The notes: generated from the letters alone by a model not told the origin. DNA of 5,966 nt from JBFELO01 sp041552055 (GCA_041552055.1 JBFELO010000219.1:1-5966), one strand, 5' to 3'. Shown: positions 1 to 5,581, counted from the first letter of the stretch. A program made the numbers and translations.

Positions 1-130
1 ACTCAGGCCGCGCCCAGGCCGCGAGACGTCCAGAAACGGCGTGAAACGCTAAACATCGTTGATCAGACAAAACCCCAGGTCAGAGGCCCTTTCCTGGGTA
101 TATCCCCAGGTCAGCGACGTGCCTCGGACA
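1..130. mobile_element. Putative terminal end of an integrative element (non-coding)
   Basis: No credible coding frame is seen here. The stretch is packed with short repeats. CAGGCCGCG occurs at 4-12 and 15-23, GAAACG at 33-38 and 43-48, and CCCCAGGTCAG at 73-83 and 104-114. It directly precedes a tRNA 3' fragment at 131-178. When elements use a tRNA 3' end as attachment site, the intact tRNA stays at one junction and a 3' duplicate marks the other, so this side should be the inside of the element. The integrase gene is not in the window. Assignment as element DNA is inference from the tRNA fragment and its orientation. Confidence 0.45.
73..114. repeat. 11-bp direct repeat pair with an internal inverted repeat
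   Basis: CCCCAGGTCAG is present at 73-83 and again at 104-114, 31 bases apart, about three helical turns. The second copy also forms an inverted repeat with CCTGGG at 93-98 (CCTGGG, six-base spacer, CCCAGG at 105-110). Direct repeats placed a few helical turns from a tRNA-type core resemble arm-type sites of tyrosine integrases. That role is inferred; the repeats themselves are directly visible. Confidence 0.5.
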
Positions 131-178
131 GGACTCATAATCCGTAGGTCGCAGGTTCGAGTCCTGCCGGGCCCACCA
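131..178 (+). other. 3' half of a tRNA(CAU), probable attachment-site (att) duplicate
   Basis: The segment reads as the 3' part of a tRNA. The anticodon loop is at 134-140 with CAU at 136-138, followed by a 3' anticodon strand (141-145) and a five-base variable region. The T-arm is perfect: GCAGG 151-155, loop TTCGAGT 156-162, CCTGC 163-167. Then come the acceptor 3' strand CGGGCCC (168-174), discriminator A175 and encoded CCA 176-178. The expected 5' acceptor GGGCCCG and D-arm are absent upstream. The anticodon stem also fails at its two outer pairs, so tRNA identity begins near 131. A functional tRNA is therefore not encoded. With CAU it derives from tRNA-Met or tRNA-Ile2; I cannot tell which. 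Such fragments are the classic product of integration into a tRNA 3' end. Confidence 0.85.
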
Positions 179-341
179 ACGTTTCGAAACTCAAACCCCG
201 GCACAAGTGAACGCCGGCTCCGACCAGATCACCCTCCGTTGCTTCTGACCAGTCTTCGGCGACTTCTCGCCACTCTCGGTCGATGATCTCCGCCCGTTCT
301 CGGGCGGAGGTGGTGATTTTGTCGGACAGCAACGTTTCGAA
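177..341. repeat. 12-bp direct repeat pair CAACGTTTCGAA
   Basis: CAACGTTTCGAA occurs at 177-188, overlapping the last two bases of the tRNA CCA, and again at 330-341. The start points are 153 bases apart. Each copy contains two palindromic hexamers, AACGTT and TTCGAA, overlapping by two bases. The 141 bases between the copies hold a strong hairpin and no confident gene. One copy sits exactly at the edge of the attachment fragment, so the pair may bound a small insertion or reflect an earlier integration event. The function is unknown. Confidence 0.5.
288..309. terminator. Perfect 9-bp hairpin, possible terminator
   Basis: CTCCGCCCG (288-296), a TTCT loop (297-300) and CGGGCGGAG (301-309) form a perfect GC-rich stem-loop. 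On the plus strand a short TTTT run follows at 317-320, seven bases after the stem, which is further than in a textbook intrinsic terminator. It could stop transcription coming from the tRNA side before the prenyltransferase gene. It could equally be a protein-binding inverted repeat. The 179-438 stretch otherwise shows nothing I can call. Confidence 0.4.
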
Positions 342-438
342 CGGCTCGGCGAGCTCGCTGCGGACCCCGGGGCCGGCGCCAGCCCGCCTCCGACAGGCTG
401 CCGCCCGTTCTTTGCGTGGATCGGCGAAACTGGGTCGG

Positions 439-1260
439 ATGATCGCTCTCCTACAAGCGTCCCACTTACGGCCCACCCTGACGGTGACCGCCGCCGCCAC
501 CCTCCTCGCTGTGTCTGCGGGACGGGGTCCCGGATCGGTCTGGGTTGCCGTGGCGGTGCTGTCGGGACAGCTCTCGGTTGGATGGAGCAACGACTACTTG
601 GACCGACACCGTGATCGCCTGGCAGGGCGCGTTGACAAGCCGATCGTCGCCGGTGGGGTGGCCGCCAAGACCGTGGGTGCCGGTGCCTTGGCCGCCGGGC
701 TCGTCTGTGTGCCACTGTCGATGATGTCTGGGTGGCGTGCCGGCTCGGTCCACCTTGCAGCAGTGGCCCTTGCCTGGTCCTACAACGGGTGGCTGCAGAG
801 CACGGTCGCCAGCGCGGTGCCCTACATGATCGCCTTTGGCCTGCTCCCCTCCTTCATCACCCTTGGCCTGCCCGGGCACCCGTGGCCCCCGGCTTGGGCG
901 ACCATCGCCGCCGCGTTGATGGGCACCGGTGCCCACTTCGTCAACACTCTGCCCGACTTCGGAGGCGATGTCGCCACCGGAGTCCGGGGCCTGCCGCACA
1001 GGATCGGTCCCGGCGTGTCGCTGTTCTCGGCGGTGCTTCTGATGGCCGCCGCCACTGCCGTGCTCGCGGCGATGCCGCCGGGTGGGCCCGGACTGCTGGG
1101 CTCGGGATTGGTGGCCGTTGCCTCAGCGGCCGTCGTCGCCGTGGTCGCGAGCGGCCTCACCGGTCACCTGCGGGCCGCCTGGACACTGACACTGTGTGTC
1201 GCGGTGCTGAACGTGATGGTCATCGTCGCTCGCGGTGGGTGGCTGGTCGTCCACCTGTAG
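439..1260 (+). CDS. UbiA-family membrane prenyltransferase
   Basis: The predicted protein has 273 residues, normal for the family, and is very hydrophobic with about eight or nine membrane spans. UbiA enzymes transfer a polyprenyl chain from its diphosphate to an aromatic or other acceptor inside the membrane. Both aspartate-rich motifs that bind Mg2+-diphosphate are present. The first is N51-D52-Y-x-D55-x3-D59, followed by D66-K67-P68. The second is N169-x3-D173-x3-D177. YN at 115-116 also fits the family. The start at 439 was chosen because it gives the usual short N-terminus (MIALLQASHLRPTLTV). Frames open further upstream, from 283, add an Arg/Ser/Ala-rich stretch unlike any UbiA leader and overlap a hairpin. 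No strong Shine-Dalgarno is seen. The substrate is not predictable. The next gene begins 51 bases later on the same strand, so they may once have been co-transcribed. Confidence 0.88.
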   Translation: MIALLQASHLRPTLTVTAAATLLAVSAGRGPGSVWVAVAVLSGQLSVGWSNDYLDRHRDRLAGRVDKPIVAGGVAAKTVGAGALAAGLVCVPLSMMSGWRAGSVHLAAVALAWSYNGWLQSTVASAVPYMIAFGLLPSFITLGLPGHPWPPAWATIAAALMGTGAHFVNTLPDFGGDVATGVRGLPHRIGPGVSLFSAVLLMAAATAVLAAMPPGGPGLLGSGLVAVASAAVVAVVASGLTGHLRAAWTLTLCVAVLNVMVIVARGGWLVVHL

Positions 1261-1311
1261 GGTCAGATCAGTGGCGCGATCTCGCCACTCCGAGAGAGAG
1301 CAGACCGGCGC

Positions 1312-1830
1312 ATGAGAATTCGGCTGAGGCTCATCCGGGAGCAGTTGAAGAGCAGCCTGTTCTACACGCCGATGCTCCTCACGATGGTCGGCTTGGGACT
1401 TGGACAACTACTCCTGTGGGTTGACCAGCAAGTCACCAACATCCCGACCGGCCTGACGGCGACGGTGGACAGCGCCCGAGCGGTGTTGGGAGTGATCGCG
1501 GGTGCCACCATCGCGTTCGCAGGTATCGTGTTCTCCGTGAGCCTCTTGTTGATCTCGCAGTCGTCGAGTCAGTACTCACCACGTGTCGTCCATGGACTGT
1601 TCCGCGATCCGTTCAACAAGCGGGTCATGGGCGTGGTGATAGGGACGTTCACCTACTGTCTCGTCGTGCTGCGCGCGGTGCGCAGTCCTCTCGACGGCGT
1701 CGGAAACGCCGTCATCCCCAGCCTCTCGATCGCGGTGGCATTGCTCCTCGGTATCACGACGATCCTCTCGATCGTCGGCTTCATCAGTCACGCCGCCCAC
1801 GGTCCGGGTCTGCGCGATAGAGGTCTGTGA
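1312..1830 (+). pseudogene. DUF2254 membrane protein, N-terminal fragment
   Basis: The 172-residue reading frame matches the N-terminal membrane part of DUF2254 (COG4325) proteins, which normally run to about 400-450 residues. Four hydrophobic spans are seen near residues 20-37, 57-82, 105-121 and 134-157. Between spans 2 and 3 lies the family's conserved stretch SQYSPRVVHGLFRDPFNKRV (87-106), followed by TFTYCLVVLRAVR. The match runs to FISHAAH (157-163). It then becomes GPGLRDRGL and stops, exactly where the large soluble C-terminal region should begin. The neighbouring frame from 1802 reads VRVCAI, which resembles the family's continuation, so a one- or two-base frameshift near 1801 is likely. 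Everything beyond that is missing from the window. The last 43 bases are antisense to the converging lipoprotein frame. The family's function is unknown, and this copy is most likely non-functional. Confidence 0.75.
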
Positions 1831-2156
1831 GAACGTCCAGATCGCCCTGGTGGCTCACGGCCTTCCCAACTGTCGCCGTCTTCACACTCGAATCGCTCGC
1901 CAGGGGGGAAGAGCGTCTCCAGGGTCTGGATCACCTCGGCCTGACTTCCCCAACCGGACGTCCCTGTGAGGGCCTCGACGCTGGTTCGGTTTTCGATGTC
2001 CAGGACCAGGCTGTCTGGATGGGCGAGGTCGGCCTCGATGAGGCGGTGGTAGCGAATCCCAGCCTCTTCATTGGAGAGAGCGGGTTCGGAGGCGGAGGAG
2101 CCGCAGCCGTGGATCACCAACACCAAGAGCAAGCCGGAGATTGTGCGCCTCATCAT
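1788..2156 (-). CDS. Small putative lipoprotein, possibly with an altered C-terminus
   Basis: This leftward frame of 122 residues starts with a lipoprotein-type signal: two arginines (MMRR), a hydrophobic core (ISGLLLVLVI), then HGC with the candidate lipid-accepting Cys18. Histidine at the -2 position departs from the usual lipobox, so the lipidation call is tentative. The mature part to about residue 95 looks like a real soluble domain with GC-rich third codon positions. I recognise no family. From about residue 98 it turns Arg/Pro/Gly-rich, and the last 14 residues are read from the antisense strand of the DUF2254 fragment. This suggests that the original 3' end was lost and the present tail is read through a recombination joint. 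The alternative is a short natural gene with an overlapping convergent end. No good Shine-Dalgarno precedes the double ATG. Confidence 0.5.
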   Translation of the reverse strand: MMRRTISGLLLVLVIHGCGSSASEPALSNEEAGIRYHRLIEADLAHPDSLVLDIENRTSVEALTGTSGWGSQAEVIQTLETLFPPGERFECEDGDSWEGREPPGRSGRSHRPLSRRPGPWAA

Positions 2157-2464
2157 CGCCTACAAAAGTACCCAATGGGCCAGAGCGCTGGTCGCGATAC
2201 TTGACCGCGCCGCGTCGGCACGCCGCGTGATCGAGGTGTTCGGTCGGGTGGGCGAGAGTGGATCTGTCGTTTCCCGCCTCTGATTGCTTCCGTCGCCATG
2301 CCGGGGGCCAGTTGACATTCCACTCGACTGGAGGGTGTAGAAAGGAGAGGCCCTCCGCGCAACGAGCAGTCCTGGAGAGGAGATGAGTTCCATGGCCTGC
2401 GAGGGGATCCGGGAACCCGGTCTGGGCACCATGCCGGTCGCAGTCCACCTCAGGGGGATACGGC
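2157..2464. other. Spacer upstream of the small membrane protein/nuclease pair
   Basis: No frame in this 308-base stretch looks convincingly coding. TTGACA at 2312-2317 is a perfect -35 match, but the best -10 candidates (TGTAGA at 2336-2341, spacer 18) are weak. GGAGAGG occurs at 2344-2350 and 2374-2380. Inverted repeats are GGAGGG 2330-2335 with CCCTCC 2351-2356, and CCGGG-AA-CCCGG at 2409-2420. A short rightward frame from 2383 is open, but its GC-poor third positions beyond 2500 argue against it. The stretch probably carries the promoter of the genes at 2465-3285 and may also carry that of the leftward lipoprotein gene. Confidence 0.4.
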
Positions 2465-2472
2465 ATGGCCGT
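2453..2472 (+). promoter_or_regulatory. Ribosome binding site, with start codon in a mini-hairpin loop
   Basis: AGGGGG at 2452-2457 is a good Shine-Dalgarno, seven bases before ATG 2465. It fixes the start of a gene otherwise easily missed. The ATG is exactly the three-base loop between ACGGC (2460-2464) and GCCGT (2468-2472). In mRNA this small stem could slow initiation, though a five-pair stem is weak and may be chance. Confidence 0.5.
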
Positions 2473-2632
2473 GCGAAGACGCAGCCGACGGCGACGGTCG
2501 CGCCCCGCGTTCTCGCTCCTGTGGTTTTCGGATGCGTGGTTCCGGGCCTTCATCTTGCTCGGCGCTCTGGTGATCGCGGTGCGTCTGGAAGGCATGCGCA
2601 TCCGGAACCGGCGGCCTGATTGGGGAATGTGA
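2465..2632 (+). CDS. Small arginine-rich single-span membrane protein (55 aa)
   Basis: This short gene encodes 55 residues. The N-terminus is extremely basic: eight arginines lie between residues 4 and 13. A hydrophobic segment follows at about 16-39, with an aromatic first half (LLWFSDAWF) and a core of FILLGALVIAV. A basic tail ends in PDWGM. This is the pattern of a single membrane span with positive charge on both flanks. Support for a real gene is threefold. There is a strong ribosome binding site, about three quarters of third codon positions are G or C, and the TGA stop overlaps the ATG of the nuclease-like gene by one base (TGATG). That overlap predicts translational coupling and a shared role. 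I recognise no family. It could anchor or hold the nuclease-like partner at the membrane, which is inference. Confidence 0.65.
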   Translation: MAVRRRSRRRRSRPAFSLLWFSDAWFRAFILLGALVIAVRLEGMRIRNRRPDWGM

Positions 2633-3285
2633 TGAGACCGGATGCCGCTTCAGAACTCGTGCGGGCGTACCTACTCGTCAACGGCTACTTCGTGCTGACC
2701 GACCTGGAGATTCACGTGACCGAGAGGGGGACACTTCGGACGGTGACCGACGTTGATGTCGTGGCGATCCGACCTCCGACGCTGCCGGGCCCCGTTCACT
2801 ATCACGGAGCGGACGGGGCGGCGGAGTGTCTGTTGACCGGCGACGTGGACCCAGCGCTCGGCGTGGTACTCGACCGGTGGGATGTGATCATCGGCGAGGT
2901 CAAGCGGGGCGAGGCTGCGCTCAACCCGGGCCTGTTGGACCCGCGGGTGTTGCATGCCGTCATGCGCCGCATCGGAGACGTGTTCGGGTGTGGCGCCGAC
3001 GAGCTCATCGACACTCTCGTCGACACCGGGGAGGCATCGACCGAGGCCGCACGGGTTCGGCTGGTGGTCTTCGCCGGCCACGGCGCGGTGCCGACGGTGC
3101 TGACTGTGCGGCACGATCATGTGGTCGATTGGCTCAATGGCCTACTGGCTCGACATCGGGAACTTCTCGAGATCACCACGCACTCGGACCCGGTGTTGAG
3201 TCTGTTGGCGTTGTCGAGCCGCATCGGACATCCCCTGGCAGCCGCTGTCGACGAGGACTCGAGACAGCGATCTACGACTGCGTAG
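2632..3285 (+). CDS. PD-(D/E)XK nuclease-like protein, function unknown
   Basis: The predicted protein has 217 residues. Its first half has the layout of a PD-(D/E)XK nuclease core. E8 lies in an N-terminal helix (SELVRAYLLVNGYFVL). Next comes a strand with D40 and D42 (TDVDVVAI), then a strand carrying G88-E89-V90-K91, the ExK catalytic signature. The GEVKRGEAALNP stretch resembles 'this is a sequence I must cut or bind' modules in Mrr/Holliday-resolvase-like enzymes. The second half is mostly helical with a strand RLVVFAG, and I do not recognise it. ATG 2632 is preferred because GGGGA at 2622-2626 is well spaced and the start overlaps the upstream stop. A TTG at 2620 would add four residues. 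A stand-alone nuclease coupled to a tiny membrane protein is unusual. A role in DNA uptake, defence or repair is possible but unproven, and a catalytically inactive relative cannot be excluded. Confidence 0.7.
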   Translation: MRPDAASELVRAYLLVNGYFVLTDLEIHVTERGTLRTVTDVDVVAIRPPTLPGPVHYHGADGAAECLLTGDVDPALGVVLDRWDVIIGEVKRGEAALNPGLLDPRVLHAVMRRIGDVFGCGADELIDTLVDTGEASTEAARVRLVVFAGHGAVPTVLTVRHDHVVDWLNGLLARHRELLEITTHSDPVLSLLALSSRIGHPLAAAVDEDSRQRSTTA

Positions 3286-3310
3286 TGCAGCCGCAGTGCT
3301 CGCCTCGAGG

Positions 3311-3474
3311 ACACCTCGACGCTGTACTCAGCCCGCTGACCAGGCACTTCGAGGTGTGAAAGCCGTCCCATCAGGCCCACTGCGAACTCTCGAACCCCAC
3401 ATCACCCCTGGTCGGGGCATGGTTTCCGGCACCTTGTCCTATTTGGTACCGAACCTTCGATACTCACACCTCGA
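3311..3474. repeat. Three ACACCTCGA motifs; 126-bp segment with 11-bp inverted ends
   Basis: This lies in the gene-free spacer 3286-3572. ACACCTCGA is at 3311-3319, its reverse complement TCGAGGTGT at 3349-3357, and a third forward copy at 3466-3474. The second and third copies extend to an 11-base perfect inverted pair: TCGAGGTGTGA at 3349-3359 and TCACACCTCGA at 3464-3474. They bound a 126-base segment without coding signs. CCTCGAGG, a perfect palindrome, sits at 3303-3310. A hairpin, ACTGCG 3277-3282 with CGCAGT 3292-3297, straddles the nuclease-like gene's stop codon. The motifs could be operators, a tiny MITE-like insertion, or folded RNA ends. No T-run supports an intrinsic terminator. 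Confidence 0.45.
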
Positions 3475-3572
3475 CCGGACTGGTTCCGCGGACCGACGTT
3501 CAGTCGAGCAGAGGGTTTGTGTTGTCCGGCCGGCGGAGGTGCCTGCGCATTGGAGTCCGGTGGTTCTCGGAC

Positions 3573-4241
3573 CTAGTTGCTCCGTGGACCTCGCTCTGAG
3601 GCCAGTGGTGATCGGTCGTTGGCGAGGAGGAGAGTGAGGGCTTCGGTGCGTGGGTTCATCCCGAGGCCCTGGGTCGTCGGCCACTCGTCGATCTCCTCTC
3701 GGGCGAATTCGATCCATCGTTCGATGGTCTTGAACATCTCGATCTGGAAGGTGGCGAAGAGCACCGAGAGGTGGGTGCGTTCAGGGAAGGGGTGCCCGCC
3801 GGCGAGGTACGACGCCATCAGTTCGACGATCGCGTCGTGGTGCTCACCGATGTCGGCTTCGAGTTCGCCGAGTGCCCGGGAGAGATCGTCGATCGACCCG
3901 TGGTCAGCGAAGAGCAGTCGCAGCAGGGTTTCGATCTCGATGCGTGGCTCTTGTGTTCGCGTATTCATCCACGTTGCGAGCTCTTCACGGCCCTCGGCAG
4001 TGATCTCGTAGACGTTGCGGCTCCGGTTGCCAGATTTCTCCTTGTGCGTGGTGGCATATCCGAGGGCGACGAGCTTCTTGGGTTCGGAGTAGAGGAGACG
4101 TTCCGACTTGGGCCAGGCGTAGCGGAGGCTCCGCTGAGCCTGCTGGGTGAGTTCGTAGCCCGTCCAGGACCGCAAGTCGAGTAGCGCCAGGACGGCATAG
4201 GACGAGGTGGTCATTCTCGGTGCAGACATTTGACTTGACAT
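3573..4241 (-). CDS. PadR-family transcriptional regulator
   Basis: The 222-residue product has the PadR winged-helix N-terminal domain at about residues 14-92: SYAVLALLDLRSWTGYELTQ, a recognition-helix region (PKSERLLYSEPKKLVALGY), and the wing with YEITAEGREEL. The C-terminal half (about 100-190) is helical with LFADHG and an FQIEMFKTIERWIEFAREEI helix. This matches the dimerising domain of the longer PadR subfamily. PadR proteins typically repress a neighbouring gene and release DNA on binding a small ligand. Here the gene faces the MDMPI/cupin/ABM operon across about 100 bases. The start is uncertain: ATGs at 4241, 4229 and 4214 are in frame and none has a clear Shine-Dalgarno. The longest is given, but 4229 or 4214 would leave more room for a promoter. 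The frame stays open far upstream, antisense to the enzyme gene; that part is not credible coding. Confidence 0.88.
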   Translation of the reverse strand: MSSQMSAPRMTTSSYAVLALLDLRSWTGYELTQQAQRSLRYAWPKSERLLYSEPKKLVALGYATTHKEKSGNRSRNVYEITAEGREELATWMNTRTQEPRIEIETLLRLLFADHGSIDDLSRALGELEADIGEHHDAIVELMASYLAGGHPFPERTHLSVLFATFQIEMFKTIERWIEFAREEIDEWPTTQGLGMNPRTEALTLLLANDRSPLASERGPRSN

Positions 4242-4280
4242 TACTGTAACATGCAGCATATGGTCTGCTGCACAATGCAG
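4235..4280 (+). promoter_or_regulatory. Divergent promoter with nested palindromic operator
   Basis: TTGACA (4235-4240, perfect -35) is followed after 18 bases by TATGGT (4259-4264), a fair -10 for the rightward operon. Interleaved with it are TTACTGTAA (4241-4249, perfect palindrome) and TGCAGCA 4252-4258 with TGCTGCA 4266-4272 (7-base arms, 7-base spacer covering most of the -10). Overlapping these is CTGCA-CAA-TGCAG (4268-4280). A dimeric repressor bound here would cover the -10 and start region. The regulator gene next door makes PadR the obvious candidate. Because the -35 also overlaps the PadR start codons, autoregulation is likely. Binding is inferred. Confidence 0.65.
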
Positions 4281-4340
4281 TAGACGGCAACGCATCGTCG
4301 TAACCGGGGGGCACGACCCAGTCCGGCCGAAAGGGACCTC

Positions 4341-5108
4341 ATGGACATCGCAGCGCACATCACCGTCATCGGGCAGGAAGCCAAGCACTTCACCGAAGCC
4401 GCCCGCCAGAGCGGACTCGAGGCCGACATCAACACCTGCCCCGGCTGGAACATGCGGGACCTCGTCCGGCACCTCAGCGAGATACACCTCTGGGCTGCCG
4501 CCCACGTCGCTCGACGCGCCACCAAGATGTGGGTCGACGATCTCTCCGACCTGACCAAGTACTGGCCGGATCTGGCGGTGTTCTGGCCCGACGACGATGA
4601 CCTGATCGACTTCTACCTCCAGACGAACGCCAACCTCGTCCGGGAACTCGAATCGGCGCCCGCCGATGCCGAAGCGATGACCTTTCTCCCCGCCCCGACA
4701 CCACTCGCCATGTGGGCCCGGCGTCAGGCCCACGAGATCTCGATCCACCGCTACGACGCCCAGGACGCAGCCGGGACTCCGTCGGGGTTCGATCCCGCAC
4801 TGGCCTCCGACGGGATCGACGAGCTGCTCGCCGCCTTCGCTCCCCGCGCCCAGACCTTCCCGGTCGAGGCCCCCAGGACGATGGCCGTCGAGGCGACCGA
4901 CACCGGCGATCGCTGGCACATGACGCTGAGCCCGGAGGGCATCGCCACCCGCCGCGGCGACGGACCCGCAGACGTGACCCTCAGCGGCCGGGCCTCCGAC
5001 CTCTACCTGGCGGTGTGGAACCGCGGGGACGACTCCGCCATCGAGGTAGCCGGCGATCAGGACCTCCTCGAGACCTGGCACGAGAACCACCGGATCCGCT
5101 GGTCGTAA
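4341..5108 (+). CDS. Maleylpyruvate isomerase-type, mycothiol-dependent (MDMPI/DinB) enzyme
   Basis: The 255-residue protein has the two-domain build of the family. The N-terminal four-helix DinB-like metal-binding domain spans about residues 1-145. The C-terminal MDMPI_C-like alpha/beta domain spans about 150-255, ending in LYLAVWNRGDDS and EVAGDQDLLETW. The signature TCPGWNMRDLVRHLSEIHLW (32-51) supplies H44. RRQAHEISIHRYDAQ supplies E132 and H136 with the E-x3-H spacing known for the zinc ligands of the characterised maleylpyruvate isomerase. Family members use the thiol mycothiol as cofactor, for isomerisation of maleylpyruvate in gentisate breakdown or for other thiol-transfer reactions. 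Most paralogues have unknown substrates, so the exact reaction is open. AAGGGA at 4331-4336 is the likely ribosome binding site. It is the first gene of the PadR-facing operon; the cupin follows 100 bases later. Confidence 0.85.
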   Translation: MDIAAHITVIGQEAKHFTEAARQSGLEADINTCPGWNMRDLVRHLSEIHLWAAAHVARRATKMWVDDLSDLTKYWPDLAVFWPDDDDLIDFYLQTNANLVRELESAPADAEAMTFLPAPTPLAMWARRQAHEISIHRYDAQDAAGTPSGFDPALASDGIDELLAAFAPRAQTFPVEAPRTMAVEATDTGDRWHMTLSPEGIATRRGDGPADVTLSGRASDLYLAVWNRGDDSAIEVAGDQDLLETWHENHRIRWS

Positions 5109-5127
5109 CCAGCCGAACAACCCCCAA

Positions 5128-5142
5128 TCCACGTCCCGTGGA
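5128..5142 (+). other. Small hairpin in the intra-operon gap
   Basis: TCCACG (5128-5133), a TCC loop and CGTGGA (5137-5142) form a perfect six-pair stem-loop 20 bases after the enzyme's stop codon. No T-run follows, so it is not an evident terminator. It could stabilise the upstream message end or attenuate the downstream genes slightly. Confidence 0.3.
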
Positions 5143-5208
5143 CGCCGACCGCGCCGACCAACCCAACGACAGACGAAGCCGACGCACGAACCACAAGGAG
5201 CCAACGAG

Positions 5209-5571
5209 ATGAAGAGCAACGTCAACGACCTCCCCACCGCCCACGAGTCCCTCGGAGAGATGATCCGCGGACAGGAACACGGCGGGATGACCAGCGCCTA
5301 CATGCAGTACCCGGCCGGTCTCGACCTCCGCCCCCTGCTTGAAGGCCTTGAGGGAGACCACTGCCAGTGCCCGCACTGGGGGTTCGTCATCGAGGGCAGT
5401 ATCCGCGTCTACTACCAGGACGGCACCGAAGAGCTCGTGAGCGCCGGCGAGATCTACTACTGGCCCCCCGGTCACACCGTCGTGGTCGAGGAAGCGATCC
5501 GGATGGTCGAGTTCAGCCCCCACGACCAGATGTCCCAGGTCCTTGCCCACGTCGTCGGGAAGATGCAGTAG
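5209..5571 (+). CDS. Small single-domain cupin protein
   Basis: The 120-residue protein is one cupin barrel. Motif 1 is in DHCQCPHWGFVIEGSIRV (50-67), with H51, C52, C54, H56 and E62 as possible metal ligands. Motif 2 is G80-x5-P86-P-G88-H89 in GEIYYWPPGHTVVV. The cysteine-containing HCQCPHWG in place of the usual HxH is a variant I associate with small actinobacterial cupins, and it may bind metal through thiolates. Reactions of such proteins range from dioxygenation and isomerisation to ligand sensing, and none can be assigned here. AAGGAG, eight bases before the ATG, sets the start. The stop codon overlaps the AGGAGG of the next gene, so the two are tightly co-translated. The context suggests a shared pathway with the mycothiol-type enzyme. 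Confidence 0.82.
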   Translation: MKSNVNDLPTAHESLGEMIRGQEHGGMTSAYMQYPAGLDLRPLLEGLEGDHCQCPHWGFVIEGSIRVYYQDGTEELVSAGEIYYWPPGHTVVVEEAIRMVEFSPHDQMSQVLAHVVGKMQ

Positions 5572-5581
5572 GAGGAGCACC

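Noticed and set aside
131..178. Functional tRNA gene
   Set aside because: The 5' acceptor strand, D-arm and outer anticodon-stem pairs are missing.
283..438. N-terminal extension of the prenyltransferase
   Set aside because: The extra 52 residues are Arg/Ala/Ser-rich without family resemblance and overlap a strong hairpin; the start at 439 gives a standard UbiA length.
135..590. Leftward open frame ending in VGPAGLEPATYGL
   Set aside because: That ending is the antisense translation of a tRNA 3' end, a well-known false gene product; the frame also runs antisense to the prenyltransferase start.
2071..2283. Rightward frame reading YKSTQWARALVAILDRAAS...
   Set aside because: Overlaps antisense to the lipoprotein signal region and has no ribosome binding site or recognisable family; at best a remnant.
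2383..2619. Rightward 78-residue frame overlapping the small membrane protein gene
   Set aside because: Its Shine-Dalgarno is only one base from the ATG, many third positions beyond 2500 are T, and the alternative frame from 2465 has better signals.
3555..3576. GTCCG/CGGAC hairpin as terminator of the PadR gene
   Set aside because: Only five pairs with an eight-base loop and no T-run on the minus strand.
4242..5237. Long leftward frame continuous with PadR, giving a 554-residue protein
   Set aside because: It is antisense to the MDMPI-type gene; the PadR domain begins properly near 4241-4214 and the upstream part has no recognisable domain.
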